A stretch of 64,000 nt of DNA from Hydrococcus rivularis NIES-593 (GCF_001904635.1 NZ_MRCB01000029.1:1-64000); one strand, 5' to 3'; counted from the first letter of the stretch, positions 7,187 to 17,072 are shown. Translations and numbers: made by a program. The notes: a model not told the origin generated them from the sequence alone.

Positions 7187-9121
7187 ATGAAAAAAGAGAC
7201 TTCCAGAAAAATTGATGCTAGCAGCAAGCTTCAAAAACCCTGGCTCGGAGCGCTTATCCCCCACAATTCAAAACCAGATTTTACTCGACCCCTTTTAGAG
7301 ATTTCCGCCCAGGAACGACAACGGATCTTGGCTCGACTTAGCTTCCTCTACGGCGAAACCGAAGCTAAGAGCTGGATGCCCGAACTAGAAAGGATTCTCA
7401 AAGTTTACTATGCCTATAAACACCAGGAGGCGATCGCAGCCGAACGAGAGTTCGATCGCTCCAACCGTTTTACGGAACGGGATCTGATTTTGATTACCTA
7501 TGGGGATCTCTTACGGAGTAACAGTCGTTCTCCATTAGTAACTCTAGAGAGATTTATCAGAGACATTCTCCGTTACGATAGACTCTTTAGCACCATTCAT
7601 CTTTTACCTTTCTTCCCTTATTCAAGCGATCGCGGCTTTTCGATTACAGATTTTACCGCCGTCAATCTGAGTTTGGGGTCTTGGGAGGACATCGAAGAGA
7701 TTGGCGAACAGTATCAATTGATGTTTGACGGGGTTTTCAACCATGTCTCATCCCAGGGTCAAGCTTTTCTGGAGATGCTTGGCGGCAATCGAGCCTATAA
7801 AGATTGGGCAATTGTCTATCATTGTGCCGACGAACTGACTCCCGAACAGCGTCGGCAAATCGTCCGCCCTCGTACCTCCGATGTCTTGACTCGCTATCAA
7901 TCTATCGATGGTCCTATTTGGGTTTGGACGACTTTCTCTGCCGATCAAATCGATCTCAATTACAAAAATCCCAAAGTTCTCATGGGGACGATCGAAACCT
8001 TACTACTGTACGTTCGTCATGGGGCAGATATTATTCGCTTAGATGCTGCGACTTATTTATGGAAAGAACCGGGAACGACTTGCGTTAACTTGCCCCAAAC
8101 CCACGAACTCATCAAGCTTTTTCGAGATGTCTTAAATGTCGTTGCACCTGGCGTTGCCCTGATTACGGAAACCAATGTGCCCCATCAAGACAATATCTCT
8201 TACTTTGGAGATGGTTCGGACGAAGCTCAGATGATTTATAATTTTGCCTTGCCGCCGCTCGTTCTCTACACCTTTTACAAGGAAGATACCACGGTTCTTT
8301 CCGAGTGGGCAAAGGATCTAGAGTATCCTTCAGCGACGACAACGTTTTTTAATATTCTTGACACCCATGACGGGATTGGTTTAATGGGGGTCAAAGATAT
8401 TTTACCTCAAGCAGAGATTGACTTTATTATCCAGAAAGCTAGAGAGCATGGGGCATTTGTCTCCTATAGAACGGGAGCCGATGGCAAGAGAGAGCCTTAC
8501 GAAATCAACACGACTTGGTTTAGCGCCCTCAACCTAGATAATAGCCGCGAAGACATGGCTTTTCAGGTAAAACGGTTTGTTGCTTCCAGAAGCATCGCTT
8601 TGGCACTGCGAGGAGTGCCGGGAATATATTTTCACGGACTAATTGGCACGCGCAACGATGTTGAAACGGTTCGGAAAACGAAATTTAAGCGAGACATCAA
8701 CCGTCAAGTTCTTCAGGAAGAAGACCTCATCATCGCCCTTAAAGACCCACACTCAAAGCTTTCTCTGCTCGCAAGCGAGTTGGGCAAACTTCTAGAAGTT
8801 CGAGTCAAACAGAGTGCTTTTCATCCCAATGGGAAACAACAAATTTTTAGGCTTTCCCCAGATGTTTTTATCGTATGGCGAACGTCTCCCAATGGGGACG
8901 AGCATATTCTCACTTTAACCAATGTTACTCACAAAATTTGTCAAATCGAGATTCCGCTCTCCGAATTAGGGGTCAAAGAATGTCATTGGTACGATTTAGT
9001 CGGTAGAAGAGGGTGGATGGCGCAAGGGCAAAATCTAGAAGTGATTTTACAACCCTACGATGTAGTTTGGCTGATTCCCTTTACCGAAATAGAGAGGAGT
9101 ATCGAGTCGGAGGAGGGTTGA
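7187..9121 (+). CDS. GH13_18 sugar phosphorylase (sucrose/glucosylglycerate phosphorylase-like)
   Basis: A 644-residue alpha-amylase-superfamily enzyme of the sucrose-phosphorylase type, cytosolic with no signal peptide. The (beta/alpha)8 motifs are seen as HLLPFFPYSSDRGFSITDF near residues 140-158, MFDGVFNHVS near 180, IIRLDAATYLWK with the nucleophile Asp near 285, LITETNVPH with the acid/base Glu near 327, and DTHDGIG near 393. The family reversibly transfers glucose from sucrose, glucosylglycerate or glucosylglycerol to phosphate. The N-terminal ~75 residues exceed minimal sucrose phosphorylases and resemble glucosylglycerate-phosphorylase relatives. Which sugar is used cannot be read from sequence. 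susA lies 50 kb away in the same window. Confidence 0.85.
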   Translation: MKKETSRKIDASSKLQKPWLGALIPHNSKPDFTRPLLEISAQERQRILARLSFLYGETEAKSWMPELERILKVYYAYKHQEAIAAEREFDRSNRFTERDLILITYGDLLRSNSRSPLVTLERFIRDILRYDRLFSTIHLLPFFPYSSDRGFSITDFTAVNLSLGSWEDIEEIGEQYQLMFDGVFNHVSSQGQAFLEMLGGNRAYKDWAIVYHCADELTPEQRRQIVRPRTSDVLTRYQSIDGPIWVWTTFSADQIDLNYKNPKVLMGTIETLLLYVRHGADIIRLDAATYLWKEPGTTCVNLPQTHELIKLFRDVLNVVAPGVALITETNVPHQDNISYFGDGSDEAQMIYNFALPPLVLYTFYKEDTTVLSEWAKDLEYPSATTTFFNILDTHDGIGLMGVKDILPQAEIDFIIQKAREHGAFVSYRTGADGKREPYEINTTWFSALNLDNSREDMAFQVKRFVASRSIALALRGVPGIYFHGLIGTRNDVETVRKTKFKRDINRQVLQEEDLIIALKDPHSKLSLLASELGKLLEVRVKQSAFHPNGKQQIFRLSPDVFIVWRTSPNGDEHILTLTNVTHKICQIEIPLSELGVKECHWYDLVGRRGWMAQGQNLEVILQPYDVVWLIPFTEIERSIESEEG

Positions 9122-9258
9122 ACAATGCGATCGCGAGCAATCCTCTCAAGCTATCGTACTCCGATCGAGATATCGCTTAGGAGGAATTTCTAGCACCTAC
9201 CTTGTAACAGTACAATGGTGTTGGTTTTTACAAGCCAGTTAGCGATTGAGGAACCATT

Positions 9259-10413
9259 GTGCTGCTATCAAAAGGATTTGAAGTCGAAATGTATACTGGC
9301 ACTCCCGAAGGCGACATCGTCGGGTTGTCAGATCGTATCGTTAGAGACCTAGAGGGATTTGTACGAGAGCCAGACAGTCGCAACGTAGAATATACGACTG
9401 CGCCACTGTGTTGCTACGATCGCCTTTTATGCGCCATCCTGCGACCCCGACGGCAGCTTAGAAAATATTTACAAAAAATCGGTAACTACACGCTAATTCC
9501 CGGCAGCACGTTATCTTTGGGGGGGGGCGATCGCTTTTACCGTTCCGATCCCAACAATCCCTATCACGACTACATCGAGCAAACCTACGGAACCACGGTC
9601 GTCACCGCCAGCATTCACATGAATGTAGGAATCGACGACCCAGAAGATTTACTGCAAGCTTGTCGCCTCATTCGCGTCGAAGCCCCTCTCTATCTTGCCC
9701 TAAGTGCCTCTTCTCCTTTTTTTGACGGCAAAGCAACAGGCTATCACTCGACTCGCTGGCACATCTTTCCCAAAACCCCTGCTCAGATCCCGCTCTTTGA
9801 GAGTCACGCTCACTTTATCCGCTGGACGGAAGAACAACTAGCCAAGGGAACGATGCAAAACGTTCGCCATCTTTGGTCGTCAGTGCGCCCCAATGGCGAT
9901 CGCCGTCCCTACTGTCTCAATCGCTTAGAATTAAGAATCTGCGATTTAATTACCAATCCTATTTCTCTGTTGGCAGTGATGGCATTGTTAGAAGCTCGTC
10001 TCACCCAACTGTTGCAAGATCCCAGTCTCGATCCCCTACAACTGAGCCGATTGCCTGCGGCGACTCGTGCAGAAGATTTAATCGCTATTACCAATGCGAA
10101 CGAAGAAGCTGCCGCCCATCGGAGTCTGGACGCGCAACTCCGACATTGGCAAGACGGTCGCAAAATTCTCGCTAGGGAATGGATCGAGGAAATTTATCAA
10201 GAAGTCTTGCCAATTGCTAAACAACGGGGTATCGCTTGTTTTCTCTCGCCCGTGAAGAAAATTCTGCGGGAGGGCAATCAAGCTCAACAATGGATGCAGC
10301 AATACGAAGCGGGATGGGATATCCGTTCGATTATAACTCGTGCCATTCAAACAACAGAGCTACAAGAGCAAGAACTCGAACACAAGTTATGTCAGCCGTT
10401 GCTGGTCGCTTGA
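9259..10413 (+). CDS. gshA: Glutamate-cysteine ligase, cyanobacterial type
   Basis: A 384-residue protein matching the cyanobacterial glutamate-cysteine ligase family: N-terminal LLSKGFEVEMYTGTPEGDIVGLSDRI, then GSTLSLGGGDRFYRSDPNNPYHDYIE near 81-107, SIHMNVGID near 118-126, and LELRICDLITNP near 221-232. It makes gamma-glutamylcysteine, the first step of glutathione synthesis. The start is GTG at 9259, supported by a GAGGAA-like site upstream and the conserved N-terminus. The 3' end overlaps the convergent hydrolase gene by 22 bp. Confidence 0.92.
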   Translation: MLLSKGFEVEMYTGTPEGDIVGLSDRIVRDLEGFVREPDSRNVEYTTAPLCCYDRLLCAILRPRRQLRKYLQKIGNYTLIPGSTLSLGGGDRFYRSDPNNPYHDYIEQTYGTTVVTASIHMNVGIDDPEDLLQACRLIRVEAPLYLALSASSPFFDGKATGYHSTRWHIFPKTPAQIPLFESHAHFIRWTEEQLAKGTMQNVRHLWSSVRPNGDRRPYCLNRLELRICDLITNPISLLAVMALLEARLTQLLQDPSLDPLQLSRLPAATRAEDLIAITNANEEAAAHRSLDAQLRHWQDGRKILAREWIEEIYQEVLPIAKQRGIACFLSPVKKILREGNQAQQWMQQYEAGWDIRSIITRAIQTTELQEQELEHKLCQPLLVA

Positions 10414-11213
10414 GGCTGCTTTTGCAGCCAACTGTCTATATCTTGAAGGACTCGATCGGGAATTTCCCAAGGAAATAGATGGGCTGTATTCGGATAGCAT
10501 TGCCAGTGACAATGCTTGAGATGTTGAGCGGTTTCCTGACTCGATTCAGCCGTAATATGTTTATCTTCGGCACCTGCGAGTACGAGACAAGGAATTTCAA
10601 TCCGGTTTAGATCTCCCAAGCGATTGTATCCCGATCTGAGCGCTTTAGAAAGCGCTTTTTGGGCGGCATTAGAAGTTTGCAGATAGGCGGAAACTCCGTC
10701 GGAGGCGAGGTATTGATAGGCGAGAGGAGTTTGTTGGTACAGGAGGTAGCGAAAGAGCGATCGCACCCCAAAAACCTCTATATTCCACTGCCATCCGGGT
10801 TTGAGGTAATTGATAATGCCAGCGACTCCGGTATAAAGCAAATCCTGCCGGCTTACGGGGGGATGATTGCCGCGAGGACGTGCGGCAGAAGCAATCAAAA
10901 TCAGACCGCTAAACCGTTGGGGATCTTGGAGGGCTAATTCTAGAGCGAGAATTCCGCCTAACGACCATCCCAAAAGTAAGCAGCGATCGACTTTTAATCG
11001 ATCTAAAAGTGCCGTCAAATCGGTTAAATGGTCGTTCATCTCGAAGTGACCGTTAGGACGACTTTTCCCATATCCTCGTAAATCAGGCGCTATGGTTTGA
11101 AAGCGTTTTGATAAATAATTGGTAAAGACAGATAAGCTGCGACCCGAACCTGGATGACCGTGCAAGCAGAGAATTGGGTAGCCTTTTCCTCGAACTTCGA
11201 CGTTGAGATTCAT
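10392..11213 (-). CDS. Alpha/beta-hydrolase fold protein
   Basis: A 273-residue hydrolase with the complete catalytic triad: Ser84 in GWSLGG, Asp217 in GAEDKH and His245 in NTAHLF. The oxyanion-hole HGHPGSG lies near residues 18-24 and DLRGYGKS near 44-51. There is no signal peptide. It resembles BioH/lactonase-type hydrolases, but the substrate is not predictable. It is transcribed toward gshA with a tail-to-tail overlap of 22 bp, so the two transcripts must be antisense at their ends. Confidence 0.85.
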   Translation of the reverse strand: MNLNVEVRGKGYPILCLHGHPGSGRSLSVFTNYLSKRFQTIAPDLRGYGKSRPNGHFEMNDHLTDLTALLDRLKVDRCLLLGWSLGGILALELALQDPQRFSGLILIASAARPRGNHPPVSRQDLLYTGVAGIINYLKPGWQWNIEVFGVRSLFRYLLYQQTPLAYQYLASDGVSAYLQTSNAAQKALSKALRSGYNRLGDLNRIEIPCLVLAGAEDKHITAESSQETAQHLKHCHWQCYPNTAHLFPWEIPDRVLQDIDSWLQKQPQATSNG

Positions 11214-11352
11214 GAAATGGAGACTAGATGTTATCGACCCGAATGACTTTTTACTAAAGCTGATTTATCAATAAAAAATTAGGTGAGTACTTTACTATTA
11301 AGACTCTTTTTCTCTGTCTAAACTTATTTTAAAGTGCCTATCTTAAAGTTGG

Positions 11353-11796
11353 CTAAAAAGTAGCCCGAACTTTACTGGTAATGCGCAGAACTGACTCTTG
11401 CTCGAATTGTTGTTTATATTTTTTAATAATTGCTCGAATGGCTTGCTCCTTCTCAAAACTGGGTTCGTAGAGTAATATTAACATTTTGTTTTTTTCTTTC
11501 AGTATCGTTCCAGAGGAGTTTAAATACTGTCCGTAACCATCTAAAACCGTTAATCCTTCTCGAAAATGCGGGGTAATCTCGTCATTCAAAAATTGCTGCC
11601 ATTGAACTTCCGTTATTTGTTTCCCCTGTGGCAAAGAGGTGCCAAAATACAACTCATCTTTAATTAAGATCTGAGAGTTAGCCTCAACCGCAGGGACAGC
11701 AGTGGTTTCTTGAATTTTTGAATACGGAGCGATCGCGCCAGTTAACAATAAACTGATAAAAAACAAAATTCCCAGACGGTTGAGTCGAGTCTTCAT
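11353..11796 (-). CDS. Exported DUF3574 family protein
   Basis: A 147-residue protein. The first ~24 residues (KTRLNRLGILFFISLLLTGA) form a signal peptide. The mature part carries the DUF3574 pattern ELYFGTSLPQGKQITEVQWQQFLNDEITPHF, then EGLTVLDGYGQY and a C-terminal EKEQAIRAIIKKYKQQFEQESVLR. The family is periplasmic and of unknown function. It is monocistronic. Confidence 0.8.
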   Translation of the reverse strand: MKTRLNRLGILFFISLLLTGAIAPYSKIQETTAVPAVEANSQILIKDELYFGTSLPQGKQITEVQWQQFLNDEITPHFREGLTVLDGYGQYLNSSGTILKEKNKMLILLYEPSFEKEQAIRAIIKKYKQQFEQESVLRITSKVRATF

Positions 11797-11905
11797 GGAT
11801 TAAACGATAGACTGAGAGATTTTTTGGGGTTGCATAATAACAATATGAACCTGGGAAAATCGTTATGCAATGTTTGTCTCCCAATTCGACTTAAATCTGG
11901 TTCGA

Positions 11906-12757
11906 TTATCGATCGCGTCGTTCGTATTTGGATTGGGCAACGCCGATTTTTCGATAAAGATCGTCTCTCGATCCTGGCAAAAGTTGACCTTCAATCCAAT
12001 CGGAAGGTAAGGATTCTCGCTTGCCGATGAAGAGGATTCCATTGGCAAGCAAGCGATCGCAAATTTGTTGGAGAATTTCCCATTGCAAGGTTAAATCGAA
12101 ATAGGTGAAAACTAAATTCCGGCATAAAATCAAGTGAAATGAGCCACTCGGCATTTCCTTGCGGATATCTTGGCGATCGAAGCGAATTCTTTCCTTAAAA
12201 GTAGGCTTGATGCAATATTGCTCGCTTACGATGGTAAAAGCTTCTGCGATCCATTCTTGAGGAAGTTCTTTGAGCGTTCCTAGTTTATAACAACCTTGAC
12301 TCGCTCTTGAGAGCATATACTCGTCAATATCGGTGGCAATGATGTCTAAGGGCAAATAGAATTGAGCTTTTGCCAAACAGAAATGCTCGATGAGTTTGAG
12401 CGTATAAACTTCTTCTCCTGATGCACAGCCAGCACTCCAGCAACGCAGGCTTTTGTCGCCCCTTTCGGTAGCTAACCGCGCCAATTCGATTAGTTCCTGG
12501 GATAATTGCTCGAATACCCGCGAATCTCGATAGAAACGAGAAATAGTGATTCGGCAGCAAGCATCCACTACCGACCATTCTTCAGCATGAGTAGCGAGAT
12601 AGACAGAGTAACTGGAAAAATCTTCTAGTCCCAATTCTTTGATGCGATGTTTTAACCGCTTGCAGACTTGCTGGCGCACTCGCCGAAACCCCGACCAACG
12701 CAAGTGTAATTTAGGGAGGATTTCTTGTAGAAAGCGGACGCATTCGCAATCTTTCAT
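11906..12757 (-). CDS. cheR: CheR-type protein-glutamate methyltransferase
   Basis: About 283 residues. The CheR N-terminal helical domain (LQEILPKLHLRWSGFRRVRQQVCKRL) is followed by the SAM-binding motif LRCWSAGCASGEEVYTL, IIATDID, and the catalytic-domain stretch FHLILCRNLVFTYFD, where CheR normally has CRNV-IYF. It should methylate MCP glutamates. The ATG at 12757 is chosen because the longer frame (to 12922) would run into the aminotransferase gene and lacks family similarity. There are no chemotaxis genes adjacent; the MCP and CheW genes lie 25 kb away. Confidence 0.85.
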   Translation of the reverse strand: MKDCECVRFLQEILPKLHLRWSGFRRVRQQVCKRLKHRIKELGLEDFSSYSVYLATHAEEWSVVDACCRITISRFYRDSRVFEQLSQELIELARLATERGDKSLRCWSAGCASGEEVYTLKLIEHFCLAKAQFYLPLDIIATDIDEYMLSRASQGCYKLGTLKELPQEWIAEAFTIVSEQYCIKPTFKERIRFDRQDIRKEMPSGSFHLILCRNLVFTYFDLTLQWEILQQICDRLLANGILFIGKRESLPSDWIEGQLLPGSRDDLYRKIGVAQSKYERRDR

Positions 12758-12839
12758 TGAGTCAGGTTTTTGTTGAGCGATCGCGCAGCTTGTTTGAGAT
12801 AGCAGAGAGCATCTCTTAGGCGATCGCAATGCTGAAGTT

Positions 12840-14039
12840 TTAAGCAAGCACTTCGGGTTGATAGCGAATTCCCGCTTGTTTGAGACGGTGCAATGCTTCT
12901 CCCAAGCGATCGCAATCGGCAATTAAACTAATTCTTACATACCCTTCTCCTCCTTCGCCAAAAGCATTCCCAGGAGTCACCACGACTCCGGTTTTCTGTA
13001 AAACATCGAGGGCAAAATCCGCAGAATTGATGCCCATCGGACAAGGTACCCACAGATACATCGTGGCTTTAGAAGGGGGAATATTCCAACCCAATTCTGC
13101 CAATCCTTGGATGAGAAAATCGCGACGTTCGCGATAGCGATCTTGCACTTGTTTAATATGACTGTCTGGTAATTGTAAAGCGGTTTCGGCTGCGGTTTGA
13201 ATAGCGGCAAAAATGCCATAATCGAGGTTGGTTTTTAGAGTGCGCAACCCTTGAATAATGTCCGAATTTCCGACCACAAATCCCACGCGCCAGCCTGCCA
13301 TATTGTAAGTTTTGGACAAGGTATGAAATTCGACCCCAATTTCTTTTGCGCCGGGAATTTGTAATAAACTGGTGGGTTGAAAGCCGTCAAACGCCAACTC
13401 TGCGTAACAGAGGTCGTGTACGAGCATGATTTCGTAGTGACAAGCAAAAGCGACGACTTCTTCAAAAAATTCTCTAGGAGCAGTCGCCGTCGTAGGATTG
13501 CTGGGATAGTTGAAATAGAGAATCTTTGCTTGTCGTGCCACTTCCTCTGGAATAGCAGATAAATCGATTAACCAGTCTTTTTCTGCTTTCAAAATGAGAG
13601 GATATATATTGCCGCCAGCAATCAAGGGACCGCGAAAATGAGGCGGATAAGAAGGACTGGGAACGAGAACGAGATCGCCTGGGTTGATATAGGCAAGGGC
13701 GAGGTGAGTGAGTCCTTCCTTCGATCCTAGTAGGGGTAAGGCTTCGCTATCGGGATCGAGATCGACATCGTAGCAACGTTTGTACCAATTCGTGATAGCA
13801 CGACGGAAGCTAGCCGTGCCTTCAAAGGGAGGATAGCCGTGGGTTTGGGGTTTTCCAAGAGACTCGATCGCCGCCTTGATTACTGGTTCGGGCGCAAATC
13901 CATCTGGATTGCCCATCCCTAGATCGATCAAATCTAATCCCTGTTCTCTCGCTCGTGCTTTGAGTTCGTCAAGACGAGCAAAAACATAAGTCGGTAATGC
14001 TTTCAGGCGATCGGCACGGCTAATCCAATTTACACTCAT
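12840..14039 (-). CDS. Class I/II aminotransferase, AlaC/YfdZ-like
   Basis: A 399-residue PLP enzyme of the AlaC/YfdZ and LL-diaminopimelate aminotransferase-like group. Visible are IDLGMGNPDG near 38-47, THGYPPFEGTASFRRAI, SKEGLTHL, PSYPPHFRGP, NYPSNPTTA, VHDLCYAELAFDG, and the Schiff-base Lys243 in LSKTYNMAGWR. E. coli AlaC is a glutamate-pyruvate transaminase; the cyanobacterial substrate may differ. ATG 14039 (N-terminus MSVNWISRADRLKALPTYVF) is preferred over the longer frame starting at 14255, which would overlap fadE. It is transcribed in the same direction as the fad genes, about 150 bp downstream of fadE, and could be co-transcribed. Confidence 0.85.
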   Translation of the reverse strand: MSVNWISRADRLKALPTYVFARLDELKARAREQGLDLIDLGMGNPDGFAPEPVIKAAIESLGKPQTHGYPPFEGTASFRRAITNWYKRCYDVDLDPDSEALPLLGSKEGLTHLALAYINPGDLVLVPSPSYPPHFRGPLIAGGNIYPLILKAEKDWLIDLSAIPEEVARQAKILYFNYPSNPTTATAPREFFEEVVAFACHYEIMLVHDLCYAELAFDGFQPTSLLQIPGAKEIGVEFHTLSKTYNMAGWRVGFVVGNSDIIQGLRTLKTNLDYGIFAAIQTAAETALQLPDSHIKQVQDRYRERRDFLIQGLAELGWNIPPSKATMYLWVPCPMGINSADFALDVLQKTGVVVTPGNAFGEGGEGYVRISLIADCDRLGEALHRLKQAGIRYQPEVLA

Positions 14040-14190
14040 TGCTACGGATTGACACAAATGTTGTAAATGCACATAGGCAATTATTGTCTCATTCAAACGA
14101 GCCTTTGCGCTAATTTTAGGATCTCTTTTTTCTAACGAACTTTTTTTGTAACATGGCTCAACTCCAATCGAAGCAGCTGCTACGGGGCGA

Positions 14191-16701
14191 CTATCCCATC
14201 GATCTAGCTTGCTGCTGTACGGGAGTTTTTGTTGCCACGGCGATCGGCTTGACATCCGATCGATACTCTTCTAACGTAAACGAATCTACCTGAATCGCAT
14301 CGTTGCGAGCAACCTCTGCCTCGCGAATTAGCTCGATATCTTGCTTGCTAATGACGCCAGTCTCTAAAGCTGCTGCTATTAACCGTTCGGGTTGCTGCGG
14401 CGACAGTTTACCAGCACGGATGGCAGCTTTGATAGTTTTGAGAACTGGCTCGACTTGAGATGACAGCAGGAAGGCGCGTTCCAATCGTCCCAAGGCTTCG
14501 TTGGCATCGTCAGGAAGATGAATGCCTGCGGTGAGTCTATCTCGCAGCAGTCCAGGAGTTTGCAGGATCTGGGCAATTTGGCTGCCAAGCTGGTCGCCCG
14601 GTTGAGTCCCAATAGGATTCAGTCGCCACCACCAAGCAAAAAGTTCCCGAAGTACGGACAGATTGTTAAAAATCCCCTCAAATCCTTGTTGAATTTGGGC
14701 AAAAGCATACTGCATCGCCCAGTGGACTAAGGGAAGATCTGACTGTTGGCGACCTTCCGCCTCGAACCGACGCAGGGTAGCAGTCCCCAGATACATCCAA
14801 GAGAGAACATCGGCAAATCGTCCGGTTAGTTTTTCCCGTCGCTTTAGCGTACCGCCGAAGACAATGAGCGCTAGGTCAGTTAGGAAAGCAAAGGTTGCCG
14901 AAGCCCACGCCAACTTGCGATAGTATTTAGCTGTAGCGCCAGAAACTGGGGAACGAGCCAAATAACCGCGAGAAAGGTTGAGGAGAACGGCACGGAAACC
15001 GTTGCGAACCATCCAGCCGAGGTGATGCCAGAAGGCGCGATCGAAAGCCGCAACATCGGACTGGTTGAGCGCTTCGATTTCTGTATAGATATAGGGATGA
15101 CAGCGAATCGCCCCTTGACCGAAGATAATCATCGTGCGAGTGAGGATATTCGCGCCTTCGACAGTGATAGGAATGGGGGTTGCCGTGTAAATATTTGCCA
15201 GCAAGTTTCTCGGTCCCCGACAAATACCAGCCCCGCCGAGAATGTCCATGCCATCATTGATAATTTTGCGCGACAGTTCGGTGAAGTTGTATTTTGCGAT
15301 CGCAGAAATTACCGCAGGTTGTTCCCCTTTATCCACTGCGCCACAAGTATAAATCCGCCCAGCCTCCATCAGATAAGTGAGTCCGCCAATACGGGCTAAA
15401 GGTTCCTCAATGCCTTCAAAACGACCGATAGAAAGACCAAACTGATGCCTTACCGTTGCATAAGCCCCCGTTACTCGCGTTACTAGCTTAGCAATGCCAG
15501 TACAGGTAGCCGGAAAGCTGATACCCCGACCCGCTGCTAGGGATTGCATGAGCATTTTCCATCCTTGCCCCGCCTGTTCGACACCGCCGATAATCTGGTC
15601 AACAGACACGACGACATCATGCCCTTCGATAGGAGAATTGTAAAAAGGCACTCCCATCGGGTCATGTCGCCTTTCCAGCACAACTCCCGGCGTATCCGCA
15701 GGAATCAAGGCACAGGTAATTCCCACGTCTTCCCCTTTGCCGAGAAGATTGTCAGGATCGCGCAGTCTAAAGGCAAGTCCAATTAAAGTTGCGATCGCGC
15801 CGAGAGTAATGTAGCGTTTTTTCCAGTTTAGGCGCAGATAGAGCTTGCCATCCGTTCCTTTAAACACTACCCCCTCTGAAACGATACTGGCTGCATCCGA
15901 CCCAGCATTGGGTTCGGTTAGGGCAAAACAAGGAATTTCCTCACCTCGCGCCAGTCGCGGCAGATAATATTCCTTCTGTTCGGGAGTGCCGTAGCGAAGT
16001 AACAGTTTGGCAGGACCGAGAGAGTTGGTAACGCCGACGGTTGCCGTGTAGATAAAAGAACGCGATGCCAACTTCATCATCACGGTACTGTAATCCAAGC
16101 TGGACAAGCCCAACCCGCCATATTCCTTGGGAATTATCGCCCCCAAAAAGCGCTCTTGTTTGAGATAGTCCCATACTTGGGGCGGAAAATCCTTGCGGCT
16201 GTAAATTTCCCAATCGGTTGTCATGCGACAGACTTGCTCGACTGGACCATCCAGAAATGCCTGAAGTTCCGGCGAAATCTGGGGATAGGGTTCGCTGTTG
16301 AGGCGTTGGAAATTGGGACTGCCAGAAAAGAACTCCCCATCCACCCACACCGTCCCCGCTTCAATTGCCGCCCGTTCCGTTTCCGAAATGGTTGGCAATA
16401 GTTTTAGTGCTTTGATGCTTTTAACGATTTGGGAGGTAATAATTGTGCGCCGCAGCACGGGAATATTCAAAACAGCAGCCATAATGCCAAAACCGATCCA
16501 GACCCAGATGGGTGCGTTAAACGCTGCAAGAACTGCTGCCAAATACAACGACCATACCCAGAGAGGAACGCCGATATAGCCTAGCAATAGGAAAAGAAAC
16601 AGGAATAGGAATATAGGCATGTAGATAGACGCGGTGACGCGGAGAAATGGGGAGGTGAGGAAGGCTTTTAAGTAATTTTCTAACGAAAGAAGAGAAATCA
16701 T
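14191..16701 (-). CDS. fadE: Acyl-CoA dehydrogenase, long FadE type
   Basis: About 836 residues, the size of E. coli FadE and far longer than ordinary ~380-residue acyl-CoA dehydrogenases. Three or so N-terminal hydrophobic segments (ASIYMPIFLFLFLFLLLGYI onward) suggest membrane attachment. Then come FLGAIIPKEYGGLG, the FAD-binding LTEPNAGSDAAS near 264, DGMDILGGAGICRGPRN, TVEGANILTRTMIIFGQGAIRCHP, and the FadE-specific C-terminal domain. It should oxidise acyl-CoA to trans-2-enoyl-CoA. ATG 16701 has an AGGGA site upstream and gives the normal N-terminus; the frame is open to 16860. It is the last fad gene of the minus-strand run. Confidence 0.9.
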   Translation of the reverse strand: MISLLSLENYLKAFLTSPFLRVTASIYMPIFLFLFLFLLLGYIGVPLWVWSLYLAAVLAAFNAPIWVWIGFGIMAAVLNIPVLRRTIITSQIVKSIKALKLLPTISETERAAIEAGTVWVDGEFFSGSPNFQRLNSEPYPQISPELQAFLDGPVEQVCRMTTDWEIYSRKDFPPQVWDYLKQERFLGAIIPKEYGGLGLSSLDYSTVMMKLASRSFIYTATVGVTNSLGPAKLLLRYGTPEQKEYYLPRLARGEEIPCFALTEPNAGSDAASIVSEGVVFKGTDGKLYLRLNWKKRYITLGAIATLIGLAFRLRDPDNLLGKGEDVGITCALIPADTPGVVLERRHDPMGVPFYNSPIEGHDVVVSVDQIIGGVEQAGQGWKMLMQSLAAGRGISFPATCTGIAKLVTRVTGAYATVRHQFGLSIGRFEGIEEPLARIGGLTYLMEAGRIYTCGAVDKGEQPAVISAIAKYNFTELSRKIINDGMDILGGAGICRGPRNLLANIYTATPIPITVEGANILTRTMIIFGQGAIRCHPYIYTEIEALNQSDVAAFDRAFWHHLGWMVRNGFRAVLLNLSRGYLARSPVSGATAKYYRKLAWASATFAFLTDLALIVFGGTLKRREKLTGRFADVLSWMYLGTATLRRFEAEGRQQSDLPLVHWAMQYAFAQIQQGFEGIFNNLSVLRELFAWWWRLNPIGTQPGDQLGSQIAQILQTPGLLRDRLTAGIHLPDDANEALGRLERAFLLSSQVEPVLKTIKAAIRAGKLSPQQPERLIAAALETGVISKQDIELIREAEVARNDAIQVDSFTLEEYRSDVKPIAVATKTPVQQQARSMG

Positions 16702-16744
16702 AGTTTTATCCCTGCTAAAATCATCAAACTTAAAGGACGCAGCG

Positions 16745-17071
16745 ATGCGGAGAGACGAGGACGCACACAAGAGAGAAAGAAGCGATATGAGAATGAGAGG
16801 AGGGAATACTAAAGCTTGGAGAAAAAGAAGATATCCAGCAGCATTTGTTAGTAAACTCAATGACCTTGAAAATGAGGCATCTGAAACTCAGACTTGGATT
16901 GAAATTGCCTTGAGATGCGGTTATTTGACGGAAGAGACAGCTTTGGAATTAGACTCTCGATGTGAAGAAGTACTCAGCCAATTAGTGATTATGGCTTCAC
17001 ATCCAGAAAAATGGGCTATCAATTCTCCGCATCACCGCGTCTCAAGCTCCCGCATCAGCCCAAATGATTAA
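16745..17071 (+). pseudogene. Fragment of four-helix-bundle (23S IVS-type) protein
   Basis: The C-terminal ~65 residues (FVSKLNDLENEASETQTWIE, then CGYL, then LDSRCEEVLSQL) match the second half of the four-helix-bundle protein family named after 23S rRNA intervening sequences. The expected first half, with its conserved SGTSIGANYREA-type segment, is absent. The first ~30 codons are low-complexity, repeat-derived sequence (purine-rich GACGCGG/GGAGAG units). It lies antisense between fadA and fadE. This is most likely a truncated relic; a short expressed protein is the alternative. Confidence 0.6.
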
Positions 17072-17072
17072 C

